Source: DTFZ01 sp050260375
GTDB lineage: Bacteria > Bacillota > Clostridia > Christensenellales > SZUA-584
DNA length: 64,000 nucleotides
Reading direction: 5' to 3'
Assembly: GCA_050260375.1 (NCBI GenBank)
Contig: JBLNCA010000037.1
Span: 383,145 to 447,144, forward strand
This document shows, piece after piece, positions 43,319 to 52,064 of the stretch. Both the position numbers and the translations under genes were made by a program. The stretch's first letter is position 1; every line of letters begins with the position of its first letter. The notes under the pieces are model-generated. The model made no database searches. It saw nothing but the letters and a program-made list of their open reading frames with translations, and was not told where the DNA came from.

Positions 43319-43420
43319 CTAACCAACCTGTCCGCAAGCCTTCTCCATACCGTCCTGCGAGGAGTTGCCCATGCAGCAATGCATGTAGCCTTCTATTTGT
43401 TTATATTTGTCTGTTTTCAT
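43319..43420 (-). pseudogene. truncated 5' fragment of an HD-domain gene
   Basis: Begins ATG 43420 overlapping the TGA of the upstream gene (ATGA) and matches the start of the HD gene at 42212 (MKTDKYKQIEGYMH versus MKTDEYKQIKDYMH). Similarity ends after roughly 25 codons, where the DpnI cassette begins. It is a remnant of the original locus. Confidence 0.75.
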
Positions 43421-43437
43421 TTCTCATAATGACCTTT
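43355..43437. repeat. direct repeat flanking the DpnI cassette, copy B
   Basis: Same orientation as copy A (42148-42228), about 1.2 kb apart. The DpnI/DpnD cassette lies between them. Confidence 0.8.
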
Positions 43438-43977
43438 AGCTAATATGCCGTCAAGAACGGCCTTTACGTCCTTTGCCGCGCTGATGGCGGAAGCATACAC
43501 AAAGCCCGATCTGTCTTCGGGCGTGGATATGTATTTAAGCGTTATCTCCTCATGTTCCGGCTTGCTTGTTCTGATTATAAGGCTGAGCTCTCCGCATTGC
43601 GTTTTAGCTGAGGCCTCGTCCTTTTTTTCTAATATTTCAAAGGATATAACGTCTTTGTAATCAAGCAGTATACCTTCGGGATACATATACGTTTGTATAA
43701 GTATCTTCTTTTTCCTGCTGTTATAGGCAAACGTGTTCTGTCCGTACGTAATAACCCTCTCGGGTTGGAATCTTATGCGCTTATAACCCCTGTTTTGCAT
43801 CAATTCGTCCCTGGAACCCACACTAACCGGCCTGATCCATAACCGGGGAAATATCGTTACGCTCTTATTTAAAATAAACCGTATTATAAATATCAAGGCT
43901 GTGGATATGACTGCAAACGCCAGGCAGATTATAAACACGTCGATCCAACGGGATAAAGAAAAATCGGGATAAAGCAT
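43417..43977 (-). CDS. hypothetical membrane-anchored protein
   Basis: A 186-aa protein with two hydrophobic segments in the first 35 residues (FIICLAFAVISTALIFIIRF is the clear one). A cytoplasmic beta-rich domain follows, with EGILLDYKDVISFEILEKK and CGELSLIIRTSK, reminiscent of bacterial PH-like domains. I do not recognise a named family. Its stop overlaps the start of the truncated HD fragment, so it was the upstream partner of the HD gene. Confidence 0.65.
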   Translation of the reverse strand: MLYPDFSLSRWIDVFIICLAFAVISTALIFIIRFILNKSVTIFPRLWIRPVSVGSRDELMQNRGYKRIRFQPERVITYGQNTFAYNSRKKKILIQTYMYPEGILLDYKDVISFEILEKKDEASAKTQCGELSLIIRTSKPEHEEITLKYISTPEDRSGFVYASAISAAKDVKAVLDGILAKGHYEK

Positions 43978-44007
43978 GTTTGCCCCCTTTATATGTTTGG
44001 CCCTTGA

Positions 44008-44745
44008 TCAGCCCCTGACCAGCCTGCCGACCAGCCTTTTAATTCTCCCGCGCTGCTCCTTCCCCCGCAAGAGCGCCCGCGCGAACGTCATAACATACAC
44101 GTTTTCCGCGCCGGCACTTTTGAGCACCCGCGCGCATTCTCCCGCCGTAGCGCCCGTGGTCAATACGTCGTCAATCAGCAGCACGTTTCCGCTCACCCGC
44201 TCCGCCATTTCGAACGCGCCTTTCATGTTTTCGCGGCGCTCGCGCTCGTTGAGCTTCGTCTGCGTGTTGGTGTTCCTTATCCGCTTCAGCGCCGGTATGT
44301 AAGGTATTCCGGTGGTTTCGGATATGCTGAGAGCAATCTCCTCCGACTGGTCAAAGCCGCGCATTTTCTTCCGCTTTTCGTGCAGCGGCACGTTGCATAC
44401 GCAGTCTATGCTGAAAGGGAGGGACTTAAGTTGCCTGTCCATCTCGCCGCCGATGAACCGTGAAAGCCACTTCCTGCCGCCGTACTTGTAGCCCGTAACT
44501 AAGCTTTTTATCGGCCCGTCGTAATTATAAAGCGAAAAAGCCTTGATTCCCTCTATGTGCGATTCGCCCGCCCTAAAGCTCTCCAACTCTTGTTTACAGC
44601 GCGGGCAAAGATATTCATCGACGCCCTTTTCGGTGCCGCAGCATACGCACTTGGGTATATACGGGAACACCGCGTCGGCTATTTTTGCTAATACCCCAAA
44701 AAGCCCGTCAGCTTTTCGGGTGGATATCGGACCGCTATCGCCCAT
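44008..44745 (-). CDS. comFC: ComF-family amidophosphoribosyltransferase-like protein
   Basis: A 245-aa ComFC-type protein of the DNA-uptake machinery. N-terminal zinc-finger cysteines CVCCG and CPRCK, and the PRPP-binding loop VLLIDDVLTTGATAGEC near residue 193. It overlaps the end of recD2 by 11 bases, so both act in one transcript. The coupling to a DNA helicase fits a role in handling incoming single-stranded DNA. Confidence 0.9.
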   Translation of the reverse strand: MGDSGPISTRKADGLFGVLAKIADAVFPYIPKCVCCGTEKGVDEYLCPRCKQELESFRAGESHIEGIKAFSLYNYDGPIKSLVTGYKYGGRKWLSRFIGGEMDRQLKSLPFSIDCVCNVPLHEKRKKMRGFDQSEEIALSISETTGIPYIPALKRIRNTNTQTKLNERERRENMKGAFEMAERVSGNVLLIDDVLTTGATAGECARVLKSAGAENVYVMTFARALLRGKEQRGRIKRLVGRLVRG

Positions 44746-46963
44746 AGCCGCCCAGCACCTCCCCGAGCTCTATTATTTCATGGTCGAGCGTCGTGTAACG
44801 CCCGAGTATACGGTTGTTCGCCACCATATATTCCACGGTGCTCTGCTGCCCTATTATTATTACCTTCTCTTTTGCCCTCGTTAGAGCGGTATACAGCAGG
44901 TTGCGCGACAAAAACCGCCCGCCTGCGCCGTAAAGAGGCATAATGACCACCGGGAACTCGCTGCCTTGCGATTTATGCACGGTGACGGCGTACGCGTGCT
45001 CTATCTGCTCCAGTTCCTGAAACGCGTATACGGCGTCGCGGTTGCCGTCAAAGCGTATTGTCGCCTCCTTTGCTTCCTCGTCGAGTCTGATTATCGTTCC
45101 GAGATCGCCGTTGAATACGCCGAGCCCCTTGTTGTAGTACCGCACATCGTCGGTGTAAAACCACTCCATGTCGTAGTTGTTCTTCGTCTGCATCACCTTG
45201 TCGCCCTCGCGGTACACCGTGTCTTTTATCTTCACCTCCGGCCGGGATGCAAGGCGCGGGTTTAATAGCTCGCGTATCTCCATGTTTATGTTGTATACGC
45301 CCAAGACTCCTTTTTTAACGGGGCAGAGTATCTGCGTGTCCTCTATTATGTCGTATTCTTTTGGCAATTCTTCCGTCAGCAGCTTCTTTATGCGCTCCAT
45401 AACGGCTTCCGGGCTTGGCTCGGGCATGAAAATAAAATCGCCCGTCACGTAGAACTCCGGGTTTTCGCCCCTGTTCACGCGGTGCGCGTTTTCCACTATG
45501 CCGCCGCCTTCCTTCTGGCGGTAAAATCTCGTCAGCTTAGATACCGGGAACGCCCCGCTCTTTATTATGTCTCTTAATACGTTTCCCGGGCCTACCGAGG
45601 GAAGCTGGTCGGCGTCGCCCACTATTACGAGCCTCGTTCCGTCGGACAGCGCACGCAGCAGCGCGCGCATCAGGAATATATCCACCATCGACGCTTCGTC
45701 CACTATTACGGCCTCCGCTTCGAGCGGGTTCTCTTCGTTGCGCGTAAACCTTGCGGAATTGTCAAACTCCTCGTCCGCGCCTATGCCGTATTCTAATAGC
45801 CGGTGTATCGTCTTTGCCTCCCTGCCCGAGGCCTGCTCTATGCGCTTCGCCGCCCGGCCCGTGGGCGCGCACAGAGCCGTGGTTATGCCGTTTTGCTCGA
45901 ATATCGACATTATCGCCTTTATAATCGTCGTCTTGCCTGTTCCGGGCCCGCCTGTTATCACGACTACCTGCGACGAAAGGGCCAGCAGTACTGCGCGCTC
46001 CTGCTCCTCCGACATCTCCACGTCGCCTATATACTTCATGTACGCTTCGCTCGCGTCCCTTATCGGCACCTTGGGGGCGCTTCTTGACAGCATAAACAGC
46101 CGCCTTGCGACGTCCGTCTCCGCAATGTGCGCGAATATATGGAACACCGCGGGAGTATTGTTGATGAACTTCTGCACTATTTCGCCCGACAGCGTCATTG
46201 CGGATATACGCGACTCGACAAGCTCCTCGTCTACGCCCAGCATATTCGCCGCCCGCCGCCGCAATTCCCCCCGCGGCAGGCAGGTATGCCCGTCGTTCAT
46301 CGCGCAGAAAAGCATGTGCTTAACGCCTGTGTCTATGCGAAATTCCGACTCCCTGTCTATGCCAAGGTTAGCGGCTATCCTGTCTGCCCGCTCAAAGCCT
46401 ATGCCGGATATGTCGTCTATCATCCTGTAAGGGTTTTCCGCTATCAGCATCGCCGCCGCCGAGCCGTACGTCTCAAAAGCGCGGAACGCCTGCTTAACGG
46501 AAAGCCCCATGCCCTGCAGGTCTATTATCACCTGCTTTACCGCTATGTGCTCCAAAAAGCTCTCGGCTATGCCCTCGGCAAGCCTTTTGCTCACGCCTTT
46601 CACTTCCGCAAGAAGCTCCGGCGTCTTTTCTATCACCTCAAACGTTCGCTCACCGAACGCCGCAACTATCCTTCCCGCGAGCGCTTCGCCCACGCCTTTA
46701 ATGAGACCGCTCGAGAGGAACATGCGTATAGCCTCGTCCGTGTTGGGCAGCTTAGTCTCCACGGCCGTCGCCGCGAACTGCCTGCCGTATACCCTGTGCT
46801 CCGTCCACGCGCCGAAAAGGCGCACGAACTCGCCCTCATGTATATGAGGCATGCAGCCGACCGCAGTAGTAAGCTCGCCCATCCAGTCGAGCGACAGCAC
46901 GGTCCATCCGTTTTCGTCGTTGCGGTACGTTACCTCGAGTACTGTACCCTCTATGCTCGTCAT
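44735..46963 (-). CDS. recD2: RecD2-type ATP-dependent DNA helicase
   Basis: A 742-aa SF1B 5'-3' helicase. N-terminal OB-like and helix-hairpin-helix regions (LIKGVGEALAGRIV, VKGVSKRLAEGIA, ISGIGFERADRIA), then motif I GGPGTGKTTII, motif II VIVDEASMVD, motif III VGDADQLPSVG, and the C-terminal VTVHKSQGSEFPVVI and LLYTALTRAKEKVII. RecD2 acts in repair without RecBC. The comFC gene follows by overlap. Confidence 0.95.
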   Translation of the reverse strand: MTSIEGTVLEVTYRNDENGWTVLSLDWMGELTTAVGCMPHIHEGEFVRLFGAWTEHRVYGRQFAATAVETKLPNTDEAIRMFLSSGLIKGVGEALAGRIVAAFGERTFEVIEKTPELLAEVKGVSKRLAEGIAESFLEHIAVKQVIIDLQGMGLSVKQAFRAFETYGSAAAMLIAENPYRMIDDISGIGFERADRIAANLGIDRESEFRIDTGVKHMLFCAMNDGHTCLPRGELRRRAANMLGVDEELVESRISAMTLSGEIVQKFINNTPAVFHIFAHIAETDVARRLFMLSRSAPKVPIRDASEAYMKYIGDVEMSEEQERAVLLALSSQVVVITGGPGTGKTTIIKAIMSIFEQNGITTALCAPTGRAAKRIEQASGREAKTIHRLLEYGIGADEEFDNSARFTRNEENPLEAEAVIVDEASMVDIFLMRALLRALSDGTRLVIVGDADQLPSVGPGNVLRDIIKSGAFPVSKLTRFYRQKEGGGIVENAHRVNRGENPEFYVTGDFIFMPEPSPEAVMERIKKLLTEELPKEYDIIEDTQILCPVKKGVLGVYNINMEIRELLNPRLASRPEVKIKDTVYREGDKVMQTKNNYDMEWFYTDDVRYYNKGLGVFNGDLGTIIRLDEEAKEATIRFDGNRDAVYAFQELEQIEHAYAVTVHKSQGSEFPVVIMPLYGAGGRFLSRNLLYTALTRAKEKVIIIGQQSTVEYMVANNRILGRYTTLDHEIIELGEVLGGYGR

Positions 46964-47227
46964 AGCACTAATTGTATCATACGAACATATATTTGTGTAT
47001 AATTGCCATAATATTTATTTATCGTACCTTATTTCCGTAAAAGCTTCTTTTATACCGTTGGTAAGGGGCTCTGCCACCCCGCTTATTCGCACAATTTTTA
47101 TATCTTCTTGGCGCTGCAATAGCGCCTCCTATTATCGCAGAACATATACATCAAAACCTGCATACTATAAATCAAAAGATATAACCTAATATAATGCTTT
47201 GATTCTTATAGAAATGAGTGGATTAAC

Positions 47228-47671
47228 ATGTCAATGTATTATTACGATATGGCTCAACGCCCGGGACAGCGTCCCGACGAAATGCCGCCGTTCAGGCCTC
47301 CGATGGGCCCGCCCACCAGGCCGCCTATGAGGCCGCCGACAGGGCCGCCCACCAGACCGGGGCCGCCTATGGGTCCGCCGACAGGACCGCCCACAAGGCC
47401 GCCGTTTAGGCCGCCATTCAGGCCGAGGCCGCCATTTAGACCACCGTTCAGGCCGCCGTTCAGACAGCCGCAGTTCCCGGTATTTCCTATATTTCAGTGT
47501 GCCTATGTGGATAGATTCGGGCGCTGCTGCAACCGCTCCGGGCTCTGCTGCGACCGCTCAGGTCTTTGCAGCTTTGACAGAGGGTTTGGAAGCTTCCCTG
47601 CAACGGCACAGACAACCTGGGGCGCTGCTGACGGATGGTATATGCAAGACTATGACGGATACTTTGATTGA
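47228..47671 (+). CDS. Pro/Arg-rich low-complexity protein with Cys-rich tail
   Basis: A 147-aa protein. Residues about 10-82 are nearly all Pro, Arg, Gly, Phe and Thr in short tandem units (PPTGPPTRP, RPPFRPPF). Then come an FPVFPIF stretch and a Cys-rich segment with a tandem RCCNRSGLCCDRSGLC, and an acidic-aromatic tail. No lysine, no signal peptide. Such composition suggests a spore-coat or other structural surface protein, but no family is recognised. It is translated from ATG 47228 after gagtgg and stands alone. Confidence 0.7.
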   Translation: MSMYYYDMAQRPGQRPDEMPPFRPPMGPPTRPPMRPPTGPPTRPGPPMGPPTGPPTRPPFRPPFRPRPPFRPPFRPPFRQPQFPVFPIFQCAYVDRFGRCCNRSGLCCDRSGLCSFDRGFGSFPATAQTTWGAADGWYMQDYDGYFD

Positions 47672-47766
47672 TTAAAGCTATACATGGCAGGCTTTTTGCG
47701 TCAGTTTCGACATCGAATTTAAAAACATGGATTTAAAAAGAGCTTTGCTTTGAAAAGCCAATGTTC

Positions 47767-47803
47767 AGGCAGGAGTAACGAATACCGTAATTCCTGCCTT
47801 TAT
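47767..47803. terminator. intrinsic terminator between convergent genes
   Basis: AGGCAGGA (47767-47774) pairs with TCCTGCCT (47792-47799) with a T-rich right flank. It separates the Pro-rich gene from the ABC exporter operon. Confidence 0.75.
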
Positions 47804-47824
47804 AATATGGCTTTACGCATCCAT

Positions 47825-48583
47825 CTATGCTGTCTTGCGTTTGTACGCTCTCATCGCAAAGATATAAGCCACTATCATTATCCCTAGGCACCACGCCAGA
47901 GCCGTCCATATCTCGCTGCCCACAGGCTCGGAATTAAGCAGAGAGCGCAAAGTGTCTATTATTGACGATACGGGCTGGTTTTCGGCAAACGCACGTACGG
48001 CGGGCGGCATCGTTTCCGTCGGGGTAAAGGCGGAGCTGATAAACGGCAGCAGCATTAACGGGTAAGAGAATGCTATTGCGCCCTCCATGGATTTTGCCGT
48101 AAGGCCAGGCAATACCGCGACCCACGTCAACGCCAGCGTGAATAGCGAGAGAACCCCTGCTGCGGCAAGCCACGAAAGTACGCCGGCGCTGGAACGGAAC
48201 CCTATGATAACGGCAACGAGTATTATCGCAGCGACAGAAATCGCATTGGAAACAAGCGAGGTAAGCACATGCCCCCACAGCAGCGACGAGCGTTTAATGG
48301 GCATGGAATTAAACCGCTCGAACAGCCCTCCCTTCACGTCGATAAACAACCGGTAAGCCGTGTATGATATGCCGCTCGCTATGGCCATAAGCAGTATGCC
48401 CGGCAGCATATAGCTCACATAATTCACATCTTCGTCCATGCTGGTTTTTATTGCGCCGCCGTACACGTAGACAAACAGCAGCATAATCATAATAGGTATG
48501 ACGGCGACCGTGATTATTGTATCGGGGCTGCGCAGTATGTGGCGCATAGAGCGCGTGAAAAATACGCCTGTTTTGTTTTTCAT
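47825..48583 (-). CDS. ABC-2 type exporter permease (DrrB-like)
   Basis: A 252-aa permease with six hydrophobic helices and the ABC-2 signature region PGLTAKSMEGAIAFSYPLML. Last gene of a PadR-DUF1048-ATPase-permease operon; it abuts the ATPase gene (48584). Probably exports a drug or lipid-like compound. Confidence 0.9.
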   Translation of the reverse strand: MKNKTGVFFTRSMRHILRSPDTIITVAVIPIMIMLLFVYVYGGAIKTSMDEDVNYVSYMLPGILLMAIASGISYTAYRLFIDVKGGLFERFNSMPIKRSSLLWGHVLTSLVSNAISVAAIILVAVIIGFRSSAGVLSWLAAAGVLSLFTLALTWVAVLPGLTAKSMEGAIAFSYPLMLLPFISSAFTPTETMPPAVRAFAENQPVSSIIDTLRSLLNSEPVGSEIWTALAWCLGIMIVAYIFAMRAYKRKTA

Positions 48584-49348
48584 TTAATTGATCTCCTTCT
48601 TTCCGTTGGTGATCGCAAGGAAAATTTCCTCCAATGTCGGCTGCTTTTCTATATATTCGACTTTCGCGGGCGGGAACAGCTTTTTCAGTTCTTCCAGCGT
48701 ACCGTTCGCGATAATCCTGCCTTCGTGGAGTATCCCTATCCTGTCGGCAAGCTGCTCCGCCTCCTCCAAATTCTGCGTAGTCAGCAGTATTGTAACGCCG
48801 CTGCCGGCAAGTTCCCTTACGGTTTTCCAGACTTCCAGCCGCGCCTCCGGGTCAAGCCCGGTAGTCGGCTCGTCGAGGAATATGACGGAGGGCGCTCCTA
48901 AAAGGCTCATAGCTATATCGAGCCTGCGCGACATGCCGCCGGAATACGTTCCAGCCCGCCGGTTTGCCGCATCGCCGAGCCCGAAGCGTTCTATCAGGCT
49001 GTCGGCAACTCTGGCGGGGTCAGAGACGCTGCGCAGTTTGGCAACGAGCATAAGGTTTTCCCGCCCGGTAAGCATACTGTCCACCGCCGCAAACTGGCCG
49101 GTAAGGCTTATGCAGCCTCTCACTTTTTCAGGCTGCTCCAAAACGTCGTGCCCGTTAACCTGCGCGCTGCCGCCGTCTGGTTTAAGCAGAGTGGCGAGTA
49201 TCTTTATCGCGGTCGTTTTGCCTGCACCGTTGCTGCCCAGCAGTGCAAATATGCTGCCCTTTTCCACCTCGAAGTCTACGCCCCTTAATACATGAAGCTT
49301 TTTATAGGCCTTACATAGCCCATTTACTTTAACAGCGGCCTCTGTCAT
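48584..49348 (-). CDS. ABC exporter ATP-binding protein (DrrA-like)
   Basis: A 254-aa ATPase: Walker A LGSNGAGKTTAIKIL, signature YSGGMSRRLDIAMSLL, Walker B VIFLDEPTTGLDP, and the DrrA-type C-terminal extension. Starts inside the end of the DUF1048 gene. Confidence 0.92.
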   Translation of the reverse strand: MTEAAVKVNGLCKAYKKLHVLRGVDFEVEKGSIFALLGSNGAGKTTAIKILATLLKPDGGSAQVNGHDVLEQPEKVRGCISLTGQFAAVDSMLTGRENLMLVAKLRSVSDPARVADSLIERFGLGDAANRRAGTYSGGMSRRLDIAMSLLGAPSVIFLDEPTTGLDPEARLEVWKTVRELAGSGVTILLTTQNLEEAEQLADRIGILHEGRIIANGTLEELKKLFPPAKVEYIEKQPTLEEIFLAITNGKKEIN

Positions 49349-49716
49349 TTTGTCTTCTTTTCCTTCCCGAGTTTTTTCATTATGTCGCGGTTAAGCGCCT
49401 CGCGCCAGTCTCCGGTATATGTCCTTGCGCTGCGCAAAAGCTCGTCGCAAAACGCGGCGACGTCCTCGCCGGTAACCTGCAAAACATGCTTGCCTGCCGC
49501 CGCACCGTCCTCAAAGAGTTCAATCAGGTCATAATGTATCTTTACCATGTCATAGCCGGGGCCTGCCGCGAACATCCACATGTGTTCCTGTATTTTCTTA
49601 AACACGTATTGGTAATCTTCCGGCAAAGCCTTTACCCTTGCCATCTGCTGCTTATACTCGCGCTTGCTCTGTATCATCTTTTTAAAATTGAAGTAGTTAT
49701 CAAAAAACTCAGACAT
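49345..49716 (-). CDS. DUF1048 family protein
   Basis: A 123-aa helical protein (KKMIQSKREYKQQMARVKAL, ALPEDYQYVFKKIQEHMW, then VTGEDVAAFCDELL) of DUF1048. The family is almost always beside PadR regulators and ABC exporters; role unknown. Start MSEFFD after aaaggag. The 4-base overlap with the ATPase gene implies coupling. Confidence 0.85.
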   Translation of the reverse strand: MSEFFDNYFNFKKMIQSKREYKQQMARVKALPEDYQYVFKKIQEHMWMFAAGPGYDMVKIHYDLIELFEDGAAAGKHVLQVTGEDVAAFCDELLRSARTYTGDWREALNRDIMKKLGKEKKTK

Positions 49717-49817
49717 CTATTTGCTTCTCCTTTCAAATGCAGGGGGGTTGCCCGCCGCTTATAATCTTTATACCCTTTGGCCGTATCGCCGCCTGTGATT
49801 TTACCCCGGATACTCAT
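49674..49817 (-). pseudogene. short coupled frame, probable remnant of a second DUF1048 gene
   Basis: ATG 49817 overlaps the padR stop (ATGA) and opens a 47-aa frame. The first 22 residues (MSIRGKITGGDTAKGYKDYK) resemble a DUF1048 N terminus. Similarity then ends and the frame runs into the next gene's ribosome binding site. Many such operons carry two DUF1048 genes, so one has probably been lost here. Confidence 0.5.
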
Positions 49818-50149
49818 TGCCTCTGCTCCTTTAGCTCGCTGATCTTTGACGATACGAACTCCCACTTTTCCCAGAACCTGCGCAGCTCTTCGCGTCCCGC
49901 CTTGTTGAGCGTATAAAACTTTCGCGGCGGGCCCATATCGGACGGCTTTTTTTCTATGTCCACAAGTTTATTCCTCTCAAGCCGCACCAAAATGGTATAC
50001 ACCGTTCCATCCACGACCTCCGAAAAGCCAAGGGCATTAAGCTTCTTCGTGATTTCGTAGCCGTAGGTTTCTTTGCGGCTTATTATTTCAAGTACGCAGC
50101 CTTCAAGCACGCCTTTGAGCATTTCCGTCAGGTTCTCCAATACGATCAC
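49814..50149 (-). CDS. PadR-family transcriptional regulator
   Basis: A 111-aa PadR winged-helix repressor: LEGCVLEIISRKETYGYEI, DGTVYTILVRLERNKLV and GPPRKFYTLNKAG, with a short C-terminal dimer helix. It heads the exporter operon and presumably represses it until an export substrate binds. Confidence 0.93.
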   Translation of the reverse strand: MIVLENLTEMLKGVLEGCVLEIISRKETYGYEITKKLNALGFSEVVDGTVYTILVRLERNKLVDIEKKPSDMGPPRKFYTLNKAGREELRRFWEKWEFVSSKISELKEQRQ

Positions 50150-50198
50150 CTCTTACTATTCTGTATGACTTGTATCCAGTATTACTTACTACCGCTAT

Positions 50199-50227
50199 AT
50201 AGTAACACATAGTAGTGTCGATGTCAA
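50199..50227 (-). promoter_or_regulatory. promoter of padR exporter operon
   Basis: On the minus strand TTGACA (50227-50222), 17 bases, TACTAT (50204-50199). ACTACTA and GTAGTAAGTA repeats around the -10 are a possible PadR operator. Confidence 0.65.
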
Positions 50228-50324
50228 TACAGAAAAATAAAAAAACAGCGCTGTGCAATTCAGCCGCTGTTTCATACAACATGATTCCTTCTTGCTGTTA
50301 TTTATTTTACTTCAGCTTATTCAT

Positions 50325-50666
50325 TTATTCCTGCGGGAACACCACCACGAGCAACATCTTAAAGCGCTCAGGCGCAGCTACCGCGTGCGGTACCCCAGCC
50401 GGCATTACCACCGCCTGCCCAGAAGTTGCCGTATGCCCGATGCCGTCTATAGTCAGCAGCGCTTTGCCGTCCAGCACATAAACCAGCGCGTCCCCGCTTG
50501 ACTCGTGCGCGCTTATCTCCTCTCCCGCGTCAAACGCGAACAGCGTCACGCTTACCGCCTTGTTCTGCACGAGCGTGCGGCTGACTATCTGCCCCGGCTG
50601 ATACGCTACCAGCTCCGCAAAATCAATTGCTTTTTCAAACTCTATATTCTTCAGTATGGTGCTCAT
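50325..50666 (-). CDS. cupin-domain protein
   Basis: A 113-aa single cupin barrel: EISAHESSGDALVYVLDG (metal-site motif 1, with His and Glu/Asp) and MPAGVPHAVAAPE (motif 2). Small cupins of this type are stress or regulatory proteins of unknown ligand. Monocistronic. Confidence 0.88.
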   Translation of the reverse strand: MSTILKNIEFEKAIDFAELVAYQPGQIVSRTLVQNKAVSVTLFAFDAGEEISAHESSGDALVYVLDGKALLTIDGIGHTATSGQAVVMPAGVPHAVAAPERFKMLLVVVFPQE

Positions 50667-50881
50667 ATTACGCCTCCATTAATACCCTTCACATTATTTC
50701 TTCCTGTCTTAGGCATATTATATACCGGGTGCGCCCGCTTGTATGTTGCTTATGCAACACTAATGGAATATTGTCTCAAAAAGAAAAAACTGCCCGGATG
50801 GCCGCGCGGGGGAGCGGCCCGCGTTTTGCGATGTCCGGACAGTTTCTTAACTTTTATAGGGATCGCCCTCTTGCTGGCGCG

Positions 50882-51250
50882 TTACGTTATTTCCCACGCA
50901 AGCTTGCACGAGCCGTCTTTTGCCTTTCCGCTCAGCCGAAAAGCGTATGTACCTTCTTCGGGAGCGTTAAATATACCCCCGTCCGTTATGGAAAACATCT
51001 GCTTTCCGTCCTTAATTACGGCTGCGACGAGGCCTTCGCCCTCGATGCTGAACTTTACCTCGTCGCCTGCTTTAAGCGGCACGCGCTTCTCAATGCTTCC
51101 GTCAAAGCTTATATAGCTTACGGAGAGCGACTTGTCCGTAGACGATTGCGCCATGCCTATAAACACGCCGTTCGATACAGTGCATCCGCACACAATGGCC
51201 GCCATCGCCATTACGAACACGAGCGCCGCCACAATTCTTATACCTTTCAT
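50882..51250 (-). CDS. small lipoprotein of the GntR-ABC operon
   Basis: A 122-aa secreted protein with signal peptide and lipobox-like VCGC (about residue 23), then a beta-rich domain (VKFSIEGEGLVAAVIKDG, EEGTYAFRLSGKAKDG). Not assigned to a family. It ends the GntR-ATPase-permease operon, 13 bases after the permease. Confidence 0.65.
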   Translation of the reverse strand: MKGIRIVAALVFVMAMAAIVCGCTVSNGVFIGMAQSSTDKSLSVSYISFDGSIEKRVPLKAGDEVKFSIEGEGLVAAVIKDGKQMFSITDGGIFNAPEEGTYAFRLSGKAKDGSCKLAWEIT

Positions 51251-51263
51251 TACGCTCTCCTCC

Positions 51264-52064
51264 TTAAATGTCCATGCCGCGGTTTATAAGGCGCCCCGAC
51301 AGCATCGTTAAACCTGCAAACCACGCCGAGTACAAAACCGCTCCGATTGTCAGGTATTTTACTAACAGCCCGGATTTTATAACGTCGTCAATGTACGTAA
51401 AATCACTTACCGCGCCGAACGCGAGCAGCACCGCGCCGTTCACTATGTTTACGAGTATCGCAAGCGCAAAGTACATCGCCAGCGCTATCAGCCAGTTGTA
51501 GTTTGAGCCCTGCGTTACGGCCCGGCTTACCGTCACGGCAAGTATGGCTATCGAGATCTGGGCCATCGTTTGAAGCAGCCAGACGAGTATACAGCTTATA
51601 CCGGCCCATGTAAGTACGCCCAAGTCCACAGGAGGTTCGGCAAAGAATTGTGTCACTCCGCCGTAAACGTGCTTTATAGCCATGCCGGAGAGCGCAAGGC
51701 ATATGGCGGTAACTATACCGGCCGCCAATATCTCGAGCAGCGCGAATAAAGTCTTTGCCCAGATTATGCGGTAGCCGCTTTGCGGCGTCATCAGTATCAT
51801 ATAGCCGTGTTTCTGCTTGTAGTCGGAGTAAAGCCTTGTGACCGAGTCGAGGAACGCAAGCACTTATCCGCCGATTACGAGAAGCGCCGTCATCGCGACG
51901 GCGAGTATCTTAGAATTATTCCATCCGCTGACGCCTGCTTCTCTCCAGCCGCCGCCGTTGTATATACTTACCAGCACAACCCCTTCAATAAAAAGCATCG
52001 CTATCACCGCTCCAATTAACATCTGCTTCCTGCGTAAAAACTCATATTTTAAAAGCTTTGTCAT
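51264..52064 (-). pseudogene. ABC transporter permease interrupted by an in-frame TAA
   Basis: The first part runs MTKLLKYEFLRRKQML to ALLVIGG, then TAA at 51866-51864. The same frame continues directly as VLAFLDSVTRLYSDYKQKHG through four or five transmembrane helices to 51264. Both halves look like one YtrC/D or ABC-2 type permease of about 266 aa. It is a recent nonsense mutation, a sequencing or assembly error, or a read-through site. No ribosome binding site is obvious for the second half. Confidence 0.8.

Noticed and set aside
46964..47227. Regulatory RNA upstream of recD2 or the Pro-rich gene
   Set aside because: Contains small GC palindromes (for example GGCGC-N6-GCGCC near 47111) but no consistent fold or known motif; nothing else supported in this gap.
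47260..47480. Possible CRISPR or satellite repeat in the CCG-rich stretch
   Set aside because: The repeat units are in frame with a start, ribosome binding site and a distinct C-terminal domain, and there are no spacers; it is coding low complexity.
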